Of a stretch of 64,000 nucleotides of DNA, positions 41,267 to 52,469 are shown one piece after another. Under the pieces are notes generated by a model, which saw only the letters and a program-made list of their open reading frames with translations, did not search any database and was not told the origin of the DNA. Both the position numbers and the translations under genes were made by a program. How positions within the stretch are numbered: position 1 is the stretch's first letter; every line of letters starts with the position of its first letter. The stretch is taken from NCBI RefSeq assembly GCF_037975245.1, contig NC_092579.1:23543166-23607165 (forward strand), in the 5' to 3' direction. Source of the stretch: Apostichopus japonicus. Taxonomy: Eukaryota; Echinodermata; Holothuroidea; Aspidochirotida; Stichopodidae.

Positions 41267-42359
41267 TAATAGGCATTAGAAATCATGAAAATAGCTGCTA
41301 TTCTCACCACAATCCATCAAACATTGACCATTTTAAGTATCAAGTCTTTTTCTAAATTCTAATTTCATTTATGAATAAACATTAAGCTAATTATGCCCAC
41401 TGATGATGTAACGGGAGTGACTGCCTAAGTTTCTGTTATGTTATTCCTTTTTTTTAAACCTTTGTTTCAAGGACACTGAACACAGAGTTGTGGCCTAAGG
41501 CAATTTTTTTTGGACATATTTTTTCTTCTTTGAAAAGAGGAACATCACATTATTCAAATCATATATGTGGGCTTGTAATTAGGGGTTAACTTATTAAGGG
41601 CTAAAATAAGAACTTTTGATTGATGAGTGCAACACTTTATGTCATATTTCAGGAGTCTGCCCAGATTTATCAAAACTTCAAATGTGTATATCTTGTAAAC
41701 AAAAAGAGCTTTTCGAAACAATTTCAACAGATTGTTGAATGGAATTATCAGACACAACAAATGTACTGAATATGGGGGCAAATTGGCTAGGTGTCCTTAG
41801 ACCTTTAATACATCATGAAACCCTGTACAAATATTGCAGAATTTGATTGTGAAACCTCTTTGGCAAACAGGCAAGAAAACATGAACCTCAACTGGAGGAA
41901 TAACAACTACTTAATTGATCACACACGACTCCTCTCAAATGAAATGGAACATAGCACCTCACGACAACATTAGCCAAAACAGCACAAACAATAGTAAGAG
42001 CACCTTGATGTCATTTGTATAGGCTCACTACATATGAATTGATCCTCAAAATGCACCATATTAAGAAGAAAAAAAAAACTGAAATAGAAAAGCCCCTTGC
42101 AAGCAATGCCCATTGTTTTTGCAAAGAAAATAATGACACAAACAGTCTGGCTGCATTGATGGCCCCCAAAGAGCCTGGTTCTACTTTTGATAGGATACCT
42201 AAATCTTATAATCAGACTTGAGATCCAATTACTTTCGGAGGAGTTGTTTATCCTAAGTATCCCTATTCTAAGAGTTGGAATGGCTTGGTTATGCAAGCTT
42301 AGGATATCTTTACTGTCAATATTTTCTTACTGAACTTGACTAGAACAAAGAATTTTGGT

Positions 42360-42635
42360 AGTAAATGAAAATGGAATTTTGAAATTAAAGGAATTCATAC
42401 AATCTAACGACCAAATACCAAATAGACAAACCAAATAACATTTTGAAATGTTACTCTCCAGACCTTTCTAGGTCCACAGGATGCAAAACAAAGAATCTCA
42501 TGTTGGTGAATGTAAGTGGAATTTCAAATGAAAGGAATTCATCCAATCTGAAGACCAAATACCAAAAACACAAAACAAATAACATTTTTGAAATCTCACT
42601 CTCCAGAACTTTCTTGGTCCACAGGATGCATTTCG
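42360..42635. repeat. ~157-bp imperfect tandem duplication
   Basis: AAAGGAATTCAT.CAATCT..., GACCAAATACCAAA and CTCCAGA.CTTTCT.GGTCC, ending ACAGGATGCA, occur at about 42388-42485 and again at about 42532-42629. Confidence 0.8.
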
Positions 42636-43530
42636 GTATTCATAGGGTCACCAGATACGGCCATACGGCCAGAGCAAATAGCTGTCAAAGAGGGAGGAAA
42701 TAAAAACAATGAAACTACAGCCAATTACAGAACATTTCCCTTAATTTCCATTTTATAACATAAAATAAAGTACAGTGTACAAATAATTGAATGACAATGT
42801 TAACAAGGACTCACAAATGAAATTCAAAGTATACTTTCATTTCTATTATAATGTTGCAAGGTAAACCACATGACCGATACTATACGTTTTGTGACTGCTG
42901 ACACATGTATGGTTCGTATTAGTACTGCTCAAACACCATTTGAAGATTACATTGATTCTGCAACACGAATCAGCGGACCTACACATTAAGTTCATCCAAA
43001 CTTTACTTTCGAGATGCTTGTGTTTGTAAGGTTCTTATCTTTGACCTTTATTGACCTCCACAGAAAACAACAGAGTTCTTATAATCACTAAGATGAATCT
43101 ACTTTATACTAGGAATAAAGTAAATCAAAGTTTTACATTTGATGATTTATTCAGAGGTTTTCAACCTTTGACCCCTGTTGATCGAAAATGACCTAAGCTT
43201 CCACCACTACACTATGACTATGGAGTGTTTCAACCACATAAAAGTGCAAATACATTAAAAGTATGGAGTTCATAACCTTTGGAGTTATTGCCAGCCGATG
43301 TTTAGAATTTGGCCTCTGATGACCTCAAATTGTTGTTTGACCTCTTAAAAAAAGGATTTTTCTGCTCACAATAGGTGTCACACACATTCATTCATGCACT
43401 ACTTTAAACTAATCAACCATAACATATGGTACTGTTTATAAAAGAAACTTTAAAACAAAGATCGTTTCTATATTAATTTGTTGGATTAAGTTTGAACAAT
43501 CATACAGTTTTATTACATGTAAATAATCAC

Positions 43531-43560
43531 CTCGTGTGGATGGATTCTGTGTTGCAAAAC
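43531..43560 (-). CDS. Possible 30-bp micro-exon of the receptor gene
   Basis: AGTACAG acceptor and CGAG|GTGATT donor enclose 30 nt which, in phase 1, read G-FATQNPSTR-G. Length divisible by three and phase 1 match the receptor exons upstream, and it would follow exon 44707-44784. So short a segment can easily arise by chance. Confidence 0.2.
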
Positions 43561-44240
43561 CTGTACTAATGATGCTACGTTGTTGTAAACAAGAAAACAT
43601 GCCTAATAAGTACTGAATGTGGTCAAGATACACACAAGATTCTAAATCGCTAAAAGCACTTTAATATCCAATTAAGATAAATATCCAATTTAGATGACAT
43701 AGTAGGATTAAGGATTGAAAATAGCCCGAAACTTTAATTTTTATTTTATCTGAGAATGATTTCTGTTATTTAAATTAACACAATTTTCTATCCCACAACC
43801 CAACAGTCCAGTGCATTATTTCATATATTTTTAAAGCAGCAATATTTCCAAATACTCTGGTTCATTTCTCTTATGGGTTTGATAGAATTTATGGACTGTG
43901 CAGTCTTTTGGGCAATTTCGCCGGATTTCTTAGACTGTTGTCAGATGCCATTGACCAAACATTAAACCCAAATCCTATTTACCAAAGTCGGATCCACACT
44001 CAGTCGACCTTTTCTGGACAATTCTGACAAGTGACCATTGACAAACTATGATGAAATGTTCCACTTGTGATCCTGTGTAAACTACCAACCTCGCTAACTA
44101 TTTAACAGAGCCCTGTACCTTATGCTTAAGTTTTCACTTCATGATGGCTTCTCATTCCCCTGGCATGCGGTACACACACATTAAATGTCACATGCTTCGC
44201 AGTATTAACATTTCTAATAAACTGATTACATAAACAAATA

Positions 44241-44607
44241 CAAGGGCGTAGGAACAGGGGGGGCTGGGGGGCGCCAGCCCCCCCAGTGAAAAATGTGGAG
44301 GGGCGGAAGTATCATTCCGCCCCCCCGGTTCGCAAGTCAGAAAACCCCTTTTTCATTTCCAAATGAGAAAAAAATCTCATTTGGAGCACCAAATTGCATC
44401 TAAGGCTAGGAGAAAATACAAAATTAAGTTTACAAAATGGATTGGGTGTTGAAGTGTGCTATATTGCACCAAATTGCATCTGAGGCCACCTGGAAATGCA
44501 AAAAAAATCCAAAGGGGAGGGGGACACCCCCTCCCCTTAGACCCCTCCCCCAGGCCGGCCATCAGTCTTCAGCCCCCCCCACTCAAAAGTACCTTCCTAC
44601 GCCACTG
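44241..44607. mobile_element. hAT-like MITE, CGTAGGAA family, copy B (367 bp)
   Basis: Begins CAAGGGCGTAGGAACAGG and ends CTTCCTACGCCACTG, with perfect 8-bp duplication AACAAATA (44233-44240 and 44608-44615). It is clearly the same family as 31377-31739, differing by scattered substitutions and homopolymer lengths. Confidence 0.95.
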
Positions 44608-44706
44608 AACAAATATATATATAAACACAAACAGATTGACAAGGCTGCCAGCAACACATTTCCTTCAAATGAGGAATCAACAACTGTATAACATGTATGA
44701 ACTCAC

Positions 44707-44784
44707 CTTCCGCAGTGCGAGGCCCATTGCGACCATCGGGCTTAGCTGTACCACGCCCTTTAGCACAGTTGGATATTGCTTTCC
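44707..44784 (-). CDS. Receptor exon: cytoplasmic segment 4
   Basis: 78 nt, acceptor CTTTTTCAG, donor GCGGAAG|GTGAGT. In phase 1 it encodes KAISNCAKGRGTAKPDG then RNGPRTAE, a basic, Gly-rich segment. Last exon of the chain that I can place with some confidence. Confidence 0.5.
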
Positions 44785-47700
44785 CTGAAAAAGTCGGATT
44801 ATCAAATTGATCTAGTTGTATTCAGCTGTCTTACTGCTTTTTGCAAACTTCACATTAAGAACAGCTCTTCATTGAAAACCACATTTTTATTATGTGAATA
44901 CATGAAACTTGATTCCTGCATGGCCTATGTTTGATGCAGTACTCCTTTCATTTCATTTCATTTATTTTTTCCATTTCCTCACAATGTCTATATAATAATA
45001 AGACGGTGAAGACAATACCATGCAAAGAAAATAATACGTAATAAATCATATAAAAGTAAAATGATGGAAATTACGGAGAGGAAATGGTGGAAGGGCCTGG
45101 AAGCCGTAGCTTGTACAAGAAGCCCACCAAAAAGTGTCAAGACACAGGAATAATGATAGTGTGTGTGAATTAGATCTAAGCAATTAAGAACAGTACAGGT
45201 AAATTTCAAATTCAAATCTATGCCGGTATTCTTTAAACTATTCAATCACAAATGCATCTACTTCTGATACAGAAATTTGATCTTAAAGTAGAGCTTTGCA
45301 TTTGACCTGACATTGAACCTAAAGTTTCAAACCACATATAGAAGCAAAACATAGGATGCTTTCATGTCTATCCTTTCAAGTTCTGCAAAATTGAAACTAT
45401 GCAGTGTAGGACAATACATAGTTGGTTGCTAGGAGGTTTTAGTTGCCATGGTACCACAAGTAGTTTGGTCATATCATCAGCTGATCTGAAGGTTATAGTA
45501 CATCTACTTTGTGAGATATTATTGAAGAAGAGATCGTTTTAAGATGCAACTGTTTTATGCACCTTGAGTTGGGTTTCCAAAATGTGTGATTCATTTGAGA
45601 AATCCAGCATGGTGGCCAGGTGGAACCTAACATAAATACCACTGTTGAACTATTTTGTGGAAAGAAATATTACTACAACTATTCAGTATTAATGTGATAG
45701 TACCTTGGTGTCCACAGAAACTGTGAGTGAGTCAACTGTAACCAACTCGAGTGAAGAGGGCATGGTGGAAAACTGTCTTGAATTTTAGGCTTTTAAATTA
45801 AGCTTAGCCTGGCTAACATTCTTTATTTATAGTGCTTGTGTACATACAAGCGTGTACTGGTCATGCTGGGCTTAACATTAACCATAGACAGAAGCTACTA
45901 GCTAGTATAAATGTTATTAGGAATTCATTCACATGGTGCAGAGCAAATAATAAACTTGTGTTACGTTTCCTTGCCATACCCAAGAATAGAAGTTATCATA
46001 CCATCGGCCTGGTCACTTTCCTCGGATGGTTGAACAGGACGAGTGCTGTTCTCCTTGTGCGCAGTTTGGTATTTGCGCAGTTTGGCTGAAAATGTATAAG
46101 AAAAATGGTAAATTATCAAGTGGAAAATGGTGAATGCATCCTGTTTCAAAATCACACACTTAAGTCCAATTGACTTTGCCGCGCCTGTCGCTGGAAATCA
46201 GACTTGCTTTTAGTCGGTTGCGGTAAAGAGTTTAGTTACTGCAAAGTGATTATTTTAGCACGTATGGTACATGCGGTCAGGGAAAAAAAGTTGCTTCGGG
46301 TTTTTCGCAAAAGTATGATTAAGAATGTTTGCCTAATCAGAAATGCAGTAGAACTACTGAAGATTGTCGCCAAACATTTGTAGGAGTATTTGGCGCCTTG
46401 ATATCATCGTTTTATTGCATTTGTTAAATCTTGGGCGCATTTTCAAACTGAACCATTATGAAGCTCAACCATTATCTAGCCAGACTAACCGAATGTACGT
46501 AGAACTCACAATTAACAAATCCTAATGTTATTGTTCTCACTTTCCAGTTTTCACCTACGGTGAAACGGCCAAAGTGGTTCAAAAGTATGTTGATTTGCTT
46601 TTTATATTAAGTCGAGACAATTAATCTTTCTTATCAATCGTTTAACATGATAACAGGAGGTTTTGTTAGATGCAAGAAGCGAAGTGAAAAAACAGAATTA
46701 CGTCGTCCCCCTAAGCTAACCGCGGGTAAACTGTTTGATGTTAACTCCCAAAACTGGATACTATATTGAACAGTATTAGTACAAACTTGCTTGAGGGACT
46801 TGGGATACCATTACACGGTAGATAAGCGCACCTTCCCAGGCTATGAATAGCGTTGAATCGAATCTACATTCTTCTCCCATTGTGGTTGTGGTGAATCAAA
46901 AGCGTGGGAACATACAATCCTTTCACATGGTGCAGAGGAAATAATAAACTTGTGTTACCTTTCCTTGCCATACCCAAGAATAGAAGTTATCATACCTTCT
47001 GCCTGGTTACTTTCCTCCGATGGTTGGACAGGAACAGTGCTGTTCTTCTCGCGAACGAAGGTAGTGGTAACCTTTGAGTCAACGGCTAAAAATGTATATC
47101 AAAAAAATTATGAATTGGCAAGTGGCATATGGTGAATGAATCCTGTTTAAATATTCTTCTATCACTTAGTAAGGCGAGGGGAAAAGGAATGGGAGGGGGA
47201 AAGGAGTTGTAAGGGTTCTGGAGGACTACAGATGATGCAGGGAAGGCCCAGAGGCTTTGTGATTCCTTAAATCTTAAGAACCTCAGAAAGTTACACATTT
47301 TCTTAAATCCATTCTGAAATATTTCTATAGCTATTCAGTATTGTTGTTATAGTACCTTGGTATCCATGGAGACTTCACAAGGTGAACTAATTAAAATACA
47401 GTTCGTCTAATTAGCAGCTGTTTCCTTATTGAAAGAGACTGCCAACGCCAATTGACCGCCACCAAAACACTGGCAAACGGGAAGTCACCAAGGAGTTTCT
47501 ACACACCAAGTATGTTATCAATCCATTCTAAACTGATCAACTAGCATGTTTCCAAAAGTTTTCAGGTTGACTGTAAATGACCTTTGACCTTGACCAAATA
47601 GTTGCAACCCACAACTCATTAAAGGGTCTTAACTTGCCCAAAGTATGAGATTCATTAAAGATGTTCGAAGTGAGTTAGCACAGAGAACAATCTTGTCTAT

Positions 47701-50700
47701 TCATGCTATGAAGGCATGTTGATGACAAGTAGAAGTTCAAACTTAATTTTAACTGTTCAAAGGGCTTCTGTTCATTAAATGACTACTTGTATCGCGTGCA
47801 TACCACGCGCACACACACACACGCACGCTAACACACACACAAAATTAACATACTTGTGTATCCATGACAAACACAGCATGAAATTACACAAATGAATACA
47901 GAAACAAAAACAATTCCAAATTTAAAAAAAATCTGATTTTAAAACAAATAAATCCATTCAAAATTTGTGATCAACTTTATAGTATTTCAATATCTTGTTG
48001 GCTGTATGAAAGTGTTAAATGTTGCACATAAAAACAGCATCCTGATAATCAAAAGCTGAAGTTTGGAGAGGTGTCAGACTATTTGCCAATCAGTATCTTG
48101 TTGCCACCATTTACTACAGTTATCCATCCATAATTATTGACAAATTTTAGTGATTACATCAACAGATGTATTTGCATCATTTTTAAGTAATCACGGAATC
48201 ATCTTGTAGGACTAGTAAATTACTTCATGATAGCTATCAATCCCGGACAACCACATGTTGCATACCTTTATAGGAAACTGTGACACCATCCTTATGTGTG
48301 TCACCTTTCACACCTGGACTGCCTGTGCAACCACCTGTGAAAAAGAAAAGTCAGTTATTGCAAAGTTGATGTCAAGCTTTATTCGATAGAAGGATGCTCA
48401 TCATAAAATATAAAACTAGAGCAGCAATCCAGCAGAGACTCGGTGCTGTTGAGCTGCTACATTGGATCGCAGATAGGTTTAATACAGTTAAATTCTGGTA
48501 CTTTTGGGTCACTGAGTATACAAGGTTGATATAGATATTGGTGGGTGTGCAATTCTTAAGGTAATTAAGGTACTAAATGGAAATATTGAACTGAAATGCA
48601 CTGTCAATAGGACATGTTCCCTCACAGCCAATCAAGATACAATACTAATATTGATATGCTACATCATTGACTCTCTATTCAGAATGTTAAATAAAGATCA
48701 CAAGTCATGTGATCCCAGCTCAAATTCCACCTACAGATATTCTTTCATATGGAATGGTTACCTTAATGAACATGGAGCAACAAGTTCATGATGTTACTTG
48801 GATATTTCAGTTAATGATCATTTACTACTGACCTCAAATTTCACCGAAAATTAAGGAAGAAATTAATCTGTATACAAACGCCGTTTTCGTTGTGATTACT
48901 GTAGCCTACATGTGAACATTCCTCACGTTGGAGCTGGATAGCGCGATGTATAAACCACAAAGAGTCTGCTGTTAAAACATATCTTGTGTTACTAAAAGAC
49001 CACGAAACCACCGATCTACTACATACATGGCGGCTTGAGGAGTTTTTGAAAACCTATCTAATTTATAAGAAATTTCACCGAAAATTAAGGAAGAAATTAA
49101 TCTGTATACAAACATGGTTTTTGTTGTGATTACTGTAGGTACTGTACGGAGCATGGGTTAATGTCGCAATCTGCATTAGGGTAGATGACGTCACGTTCTG
49201 TACTGTTCAAATCATATTGGAAATGTCCATCCTTAACGATTAAAAAATTGTTTCTCTGTCAAACGCAACATTATCGTTCTCATACTTTGACAACATGTTT
49301 GGAAAATTATTTATCATTTTTTAAGGTAACTTCTTTGGGCCACCAGACGATCCTTTTACTGACAGTAATTGATCAATATTTCTGTGATTATGCATGTGGT
49401 TGAATCTCCTTGTCTAACCAATAATCTGATATAGCTCCATCAAAATGTGTCTGTTTATGAGTTACTGGTGATTGTCTATACCTTCGACTAATTTATAAAA
49501 TCACTTTTGTAGTTATTTGACTTGCCTTTACATCTCCATTTAACAAGTATACCAAGTATAACAAGTATAAATGCTACAATTACTAGGATCCAATGCCAAA
49601 CAGACTGAGGTACGTCAGTGTTAATGTCAATAAGGCTGGTAGTCGCTGTAGGAGTCTCAGAAGGGACTGCTGTAGATAATTCTCCAGCGGTAGTTGTTGC
49701 ATCTACTGGATAATACTCTGATCCTGTGGAGATAAAATAAAAGGTGTCTATTGTTTGGCAGATTATAACCACAAAACCCAAACAGAGTTTAGCGATTCTG
49801 TACCACTTAATTGCTGCATGAGAACAGTTTGAGTAAGATTTGGACGCAAGATTTTGATTAACTTTGACTAATAATGAAGGCTCCAAGTGATCTACAAGGT
49901 TTTTGAACTAATTGTGGAATATGCAGGCCCAATATGACATTCTTGCATCCACACAGTCTTAAGTTTGGAGTAAGCATCTTCACTTTTGACCTAGCTGTTG
50001 ATTAAGACCTTTCCTGACCTCAAATGACTGCAGCAAAATGTTTCTATAGCTTCCATTTATTAAGAGTTTAGAAACTTTTCACAGCATGGTATAAGCTGCA
50101 TAGGAAGTCGGTGCTTGCATTAATACCATTGGAAGCTGTATTTGGGATTTACAGCTTAAAATGGCCCTCACTTTGCAGTGTACATCCAGATATTTTTGGC
50201 TGTCTTTCTCCAATGTGAGTTCGATAACAAATCATAATGCATTCTGATTAACTGGAAAAGTTTTGGTAATCGAAGAATCAACCAAAAAAAAAAATCTGTT
50301 TTTAGTCATGACACCAATCAGCCATGGAGTCTAACATTATATGTGATCCACATAATGCTAAACATGTATTGAGATGAAAATTTGTTTACACTATTAGTTG
50401 AAACACCGTCTCAATACCTTGTTCCTCCGACTCTAGATAATGGTCGCTCGAATGTAAACTATTTTACAATGTAAACCCTTCCTTACCCCTTTCAAAGCCA
50501 GTCGGCCCTCCAACAGTGTTGCTAACACCAGGGGAAGAGGTGGTGGAGGCATCTGGAGTCATAGAGGGGGCGCCTACAAACGGTTCTCCAGCTGTCGTTG
50601 CTTCGACTGGATAAAACTGTGATCCTGTGCAAAATATAATACAAGGTAGCTATGGTTTCAAAAATGATAACTACAAAACCAACAGACTTAGTAAATGCCT

Positions 50701-51937
50701 GTCACCTGCAACATTGCAAACAGTTAATGCAAAATTTGTACACAAGATTTTTATTAAAGCTTTGATCACTGATCATGGCTCCAAATGAACAGCAAGATTC
50801 TCCCACTAATATGCATTGCCACACACAACATATTAAGTTTATCCACACTTTAATTGTGAAGTTTTAGCATGTCATTAACTCTTGTTAGCATGGCATTAAC
50901 TTTTCTTAGCATGCCATCAGCTGTACCTCCCCCCCCCACCCACACTCCCAGCTTACAATGGCCCTCACTTTTCAGAGAGTACCCATAATACAGACAAATC
51001 AATAAAAATGCTGTTTTTATGCAGCTGTATCGAGTCATGAAACCAAACCATGCAGCATTACACCATTACTACTACATTTGATCCATGTAAAGAGTAGAAA
51101 TCCATTTGAGCGTTACTTCCCCCGTTTCAACTTTTACAAAGTTTTCAGACTTTGACCTCTCGTGATGTGCGAGTGACCAAAGTGGACGCACTTGCCAACT
51201 ACGAATTCATGTAAGATTTTACCTTGGCAGTTACCTTGTTCACAAAGTTTTCAGACTTTTTAAAGGGGGTTTTGACTCAAATATTATAGATCCAATCAGG
51301 ATATAGATAAAAAAAAAAGGTGCTACAATGGGGAATGGCTGAAAGCCACACAGAGACAGAAACTAGCAAGTAAAAGCTATCTGGGAAAATGCAAGTAAAC
51401 CAGCCCTGAGTTAGTCGGTTTTGTATAGCTTGCATGATCCAAAATGTGTGACCAGTAATTTCAAAGAGCATTATGTCATTTAACTTGATCACAGCTCGAA
51501 CAGATTGCTCAGGGCAAATTGCCATCCATGGGCAAAGAACGATAGGTTCGGCCTTCCATTCACACTACTATTGTCCTTGTAAATAGATATGTGCGTGTCT
51601 TCTTGGGAGGGCAGCAAACCTTATTGTATTACCCATGCAACTCCAGTTCCCTGTCAGTACAAACACATAGAAGCAAATTCAAGGCAAAGTTAACATCAGT
51701 CAATAATATCTAAAGATTACCTTTACAGTTTTCTTCACATTCGTTCCAATTTGTCGGATTGTTGCAGGTGACCCTACACTGACGGCACGTATCTTTGCGA
51801 AACACTACTTTACAATAATGGTCACGACTGGTGAGGCATGCTGCAGGACAAGGGAGGGCTGCTCCTTCTACAGGAATGAGTGTTGCTATCAACACAATCA
51901 ACCATGCTTCTGTATACACAAAACCAAAAACATGCAA
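44707..51937 (-). CDS. Single-CRD TNF-receptor-like type I membrane protein (multi-exon, 3' end not found)
   Basis: Exons on the minus strand: 51721-51909 (or to an ATG at 51937), 50487-50624, 49526-49723, 48266-48334, 46996-47085, 46002-46085, 44707-44784. Every exon is phase 1 to phase 1 with length divisible by three. Order of parts: hydrophobic leader; eight-cysteine module with spacing C-x3-C-x7-C-x8-C-x2-C-x3-C-x8-C-x3-C; two Thr/Ser/Pro-rich stalk exons each starting GS-x-[FY]YPV; a transmembrane helix (HWILVIVAFILVILGILV) followed by KWRCK; then a polar cytoplasmic tail. The cysteine module resembles BCMA/TACI and Drosophila Grindelwald, TNF receptors with one module. PVQPSEES in two duplicated tail exons resembles TRAF-binding PxQx(T/S). 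No death domain is seen. The assignment to the TNF receptor family is inference from cysteine spacing and architecture. Confidence 0.62.
44946..45141 (-). mobile_element. LINE 3' end fragment, copy 1
   Basis: On the minus strand it runs GTGGGCTTCTTGTACAAGC ... CATTGTGAGGAAATGG and ends in an (AAATG)n tail at 44946. The same sequence occurs at 55122-55312 behind reverse-transcriptase C-terminal coding, so this is a strongly 5'-truncated copy. It lies in a receptor-gene intron. Confidence 0.8.
46002..46085 (-). CDS. Receptor exon: cytoplasmic segment 3 with PVQPSEES
   Basis: 84 nt, acceptor CATTTTCAG, donor GCCGATG|GTATGA. Encodes AKLRKYQTAHKENST then RPVQPSEESDQAD. The C-terminal half is conserved with the neighbouring exon, the N-terminal half is not, and the 6-nt length difference keeps the frame. 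Confidence 0.6.
46996..47085 (-). CDS. Receptor exon: cytoplasmic segment 2 with PVQPSEES
   Basis: 90 nt, acceptor CATTTTTAG, donor GCAGAAG|GTATGA. Encodes AVDSKVTTTFVREKNST then VPVQPSEESNQAE. PVQPS fits the TRAF-binding consensus PxQx(T/S). It is the paralogue of 46002-46085 and the surrounding intron sequence is duplicated too. Confidence 0.6.
48266..48334 (-). CDS. Receptor exon: cytoplasmic segment 1
   Basis: 69 nt with acceptor TTTTCACAG and donor TATAAAG|GTATGC. In phase 1 it encodes GGCTGSPGVKGDTHKDGV then TVSYK. No known motif. Confidence 0.55.
48836..49131. repeat. 62-bp direct repeat, 234 bp apart
   Basis: ATTTCACCGAAAATTAAGGA to TTGTGATTACTGTAG appears at about 48836-48902 and 49070-49135 with a handful of differences, pointing to a local duplication inside a receptor intron. 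Confidence 0.85.
49526..49723 (-). CDS. Receptor exon: stalk 2 plus transmembrane helix
   Basis: Acceptor ATCTCCACAG. Encodes GSEYYPVDATTTAGELST, more Ser/Thr, then about 20 hydrophobic residues and KWRCK. With a GC donor (AAAG|GCAAGT) the exon is 198 nt, phase 1, and joins in frame to 48266-48334. Without splicing, the frame continues GKSNNYKSDFIN to a stop at 49488, giving a receptor with a tail of only about 17 residues. Both forms are plausible. Confidence 0.7.
50487..50624 (-). CDS. Receptor exon: Ser/Thr/Pro stalk 1
   Basis: 138 nt between acceptor TTTTGCACAG and donor GAAAGGG|GTAAGG. Encodes GSQFYPVEATTAGEPF and a Ser/Thr/Pro-rich segment, as in O-glycosylated stalks. The opening is a clear duplicate of the next exon's start. 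Confidence 0.65.
51721..51937 (-). CDS. Receptor exon: leader and eight-cysteine module
   Basis: Donor AAAG|GTAATC at 51721. The 5' limit is either an ATG at 51935-51937, giving a plausible signal peptide (MHVFGFVYTEAWLIVLIATL then IPVEGA), or an acceptor TATACAG, making the exon 51721-51909 in phase 1. Eight cysteines follow within about 42 residues; CRQCRVTCNN and ECEENC define the C-terminal half. An even cysteine number suggests four disulfides. Confidence 0.65.
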
Positions 51938-52469
51938 TTATTTCATGCAACATTTGGACAGACCATACACACACACTATACATGATTCTTGCAGGTATCA
52001 ATACTAGAATAAATATTTGATTTCCAACCTCCAATGACCTCACCTGTCATTGGTCCAAAAGAGAGGAACTGTACCTTCCCCAAAATGTAATCCCCTGTCG
52101 CAAAATATAAGCCCCCCCCCCCCATAACATTGAGCGAATGATGGAACCCATTTCAAGATATTTTCGGAGCCAAAAATAAAGTGTGAATTCATACAAACTT
52201 TGACCTGCTACCGCTTGATATTCATATATCACAGTACACACAACAGAAAGGAAATTAACACCATCAATATCCCATAGACTCCTCTTTGCCTCCTGAAAGG
52301 AATCGACAAAGGAAAGGTACTGTACCTCATCATACTAAAGAGGTTGTGATTATAGGGAACCAGACAAAACTGAAAGAAATGATTTTTATTATCAGCCATA
52401 AATATCAGTTTGCACATGTTTATAAAGAATGAGGCATCAAAATGCCACCCAACAGTGAGGAATGAATAG

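Larger units (their letters stand above)
40386..44232. other. Interval between LTR element and MITE copy B
   Basis: Holds the Harbinger-like MITE, the 42.4-kb tandem repeat and degenerate GACC-type repeats at 43020-43400. A possible 30-bp phase-1 micro-exon of the receptor gene lies at 43531-43560. I could not identify a 3' terminal exon. Confidence 0.6.
44785..51720 (-). other. Receptor-gene introns and their contents
   Basis: Introns of about 0.8 to 1.2 kb hold GACC-type repeats (47570-47660, 49970-50050, 51140-51180), a CA tract (47808-47841), the LINE tail, and a 62-bp direct repeat TTTCACCGAAAATTAAGGAA at 48838 and 49072. No additional phase-1 exon could be confirmed. Confidence 0.6.
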
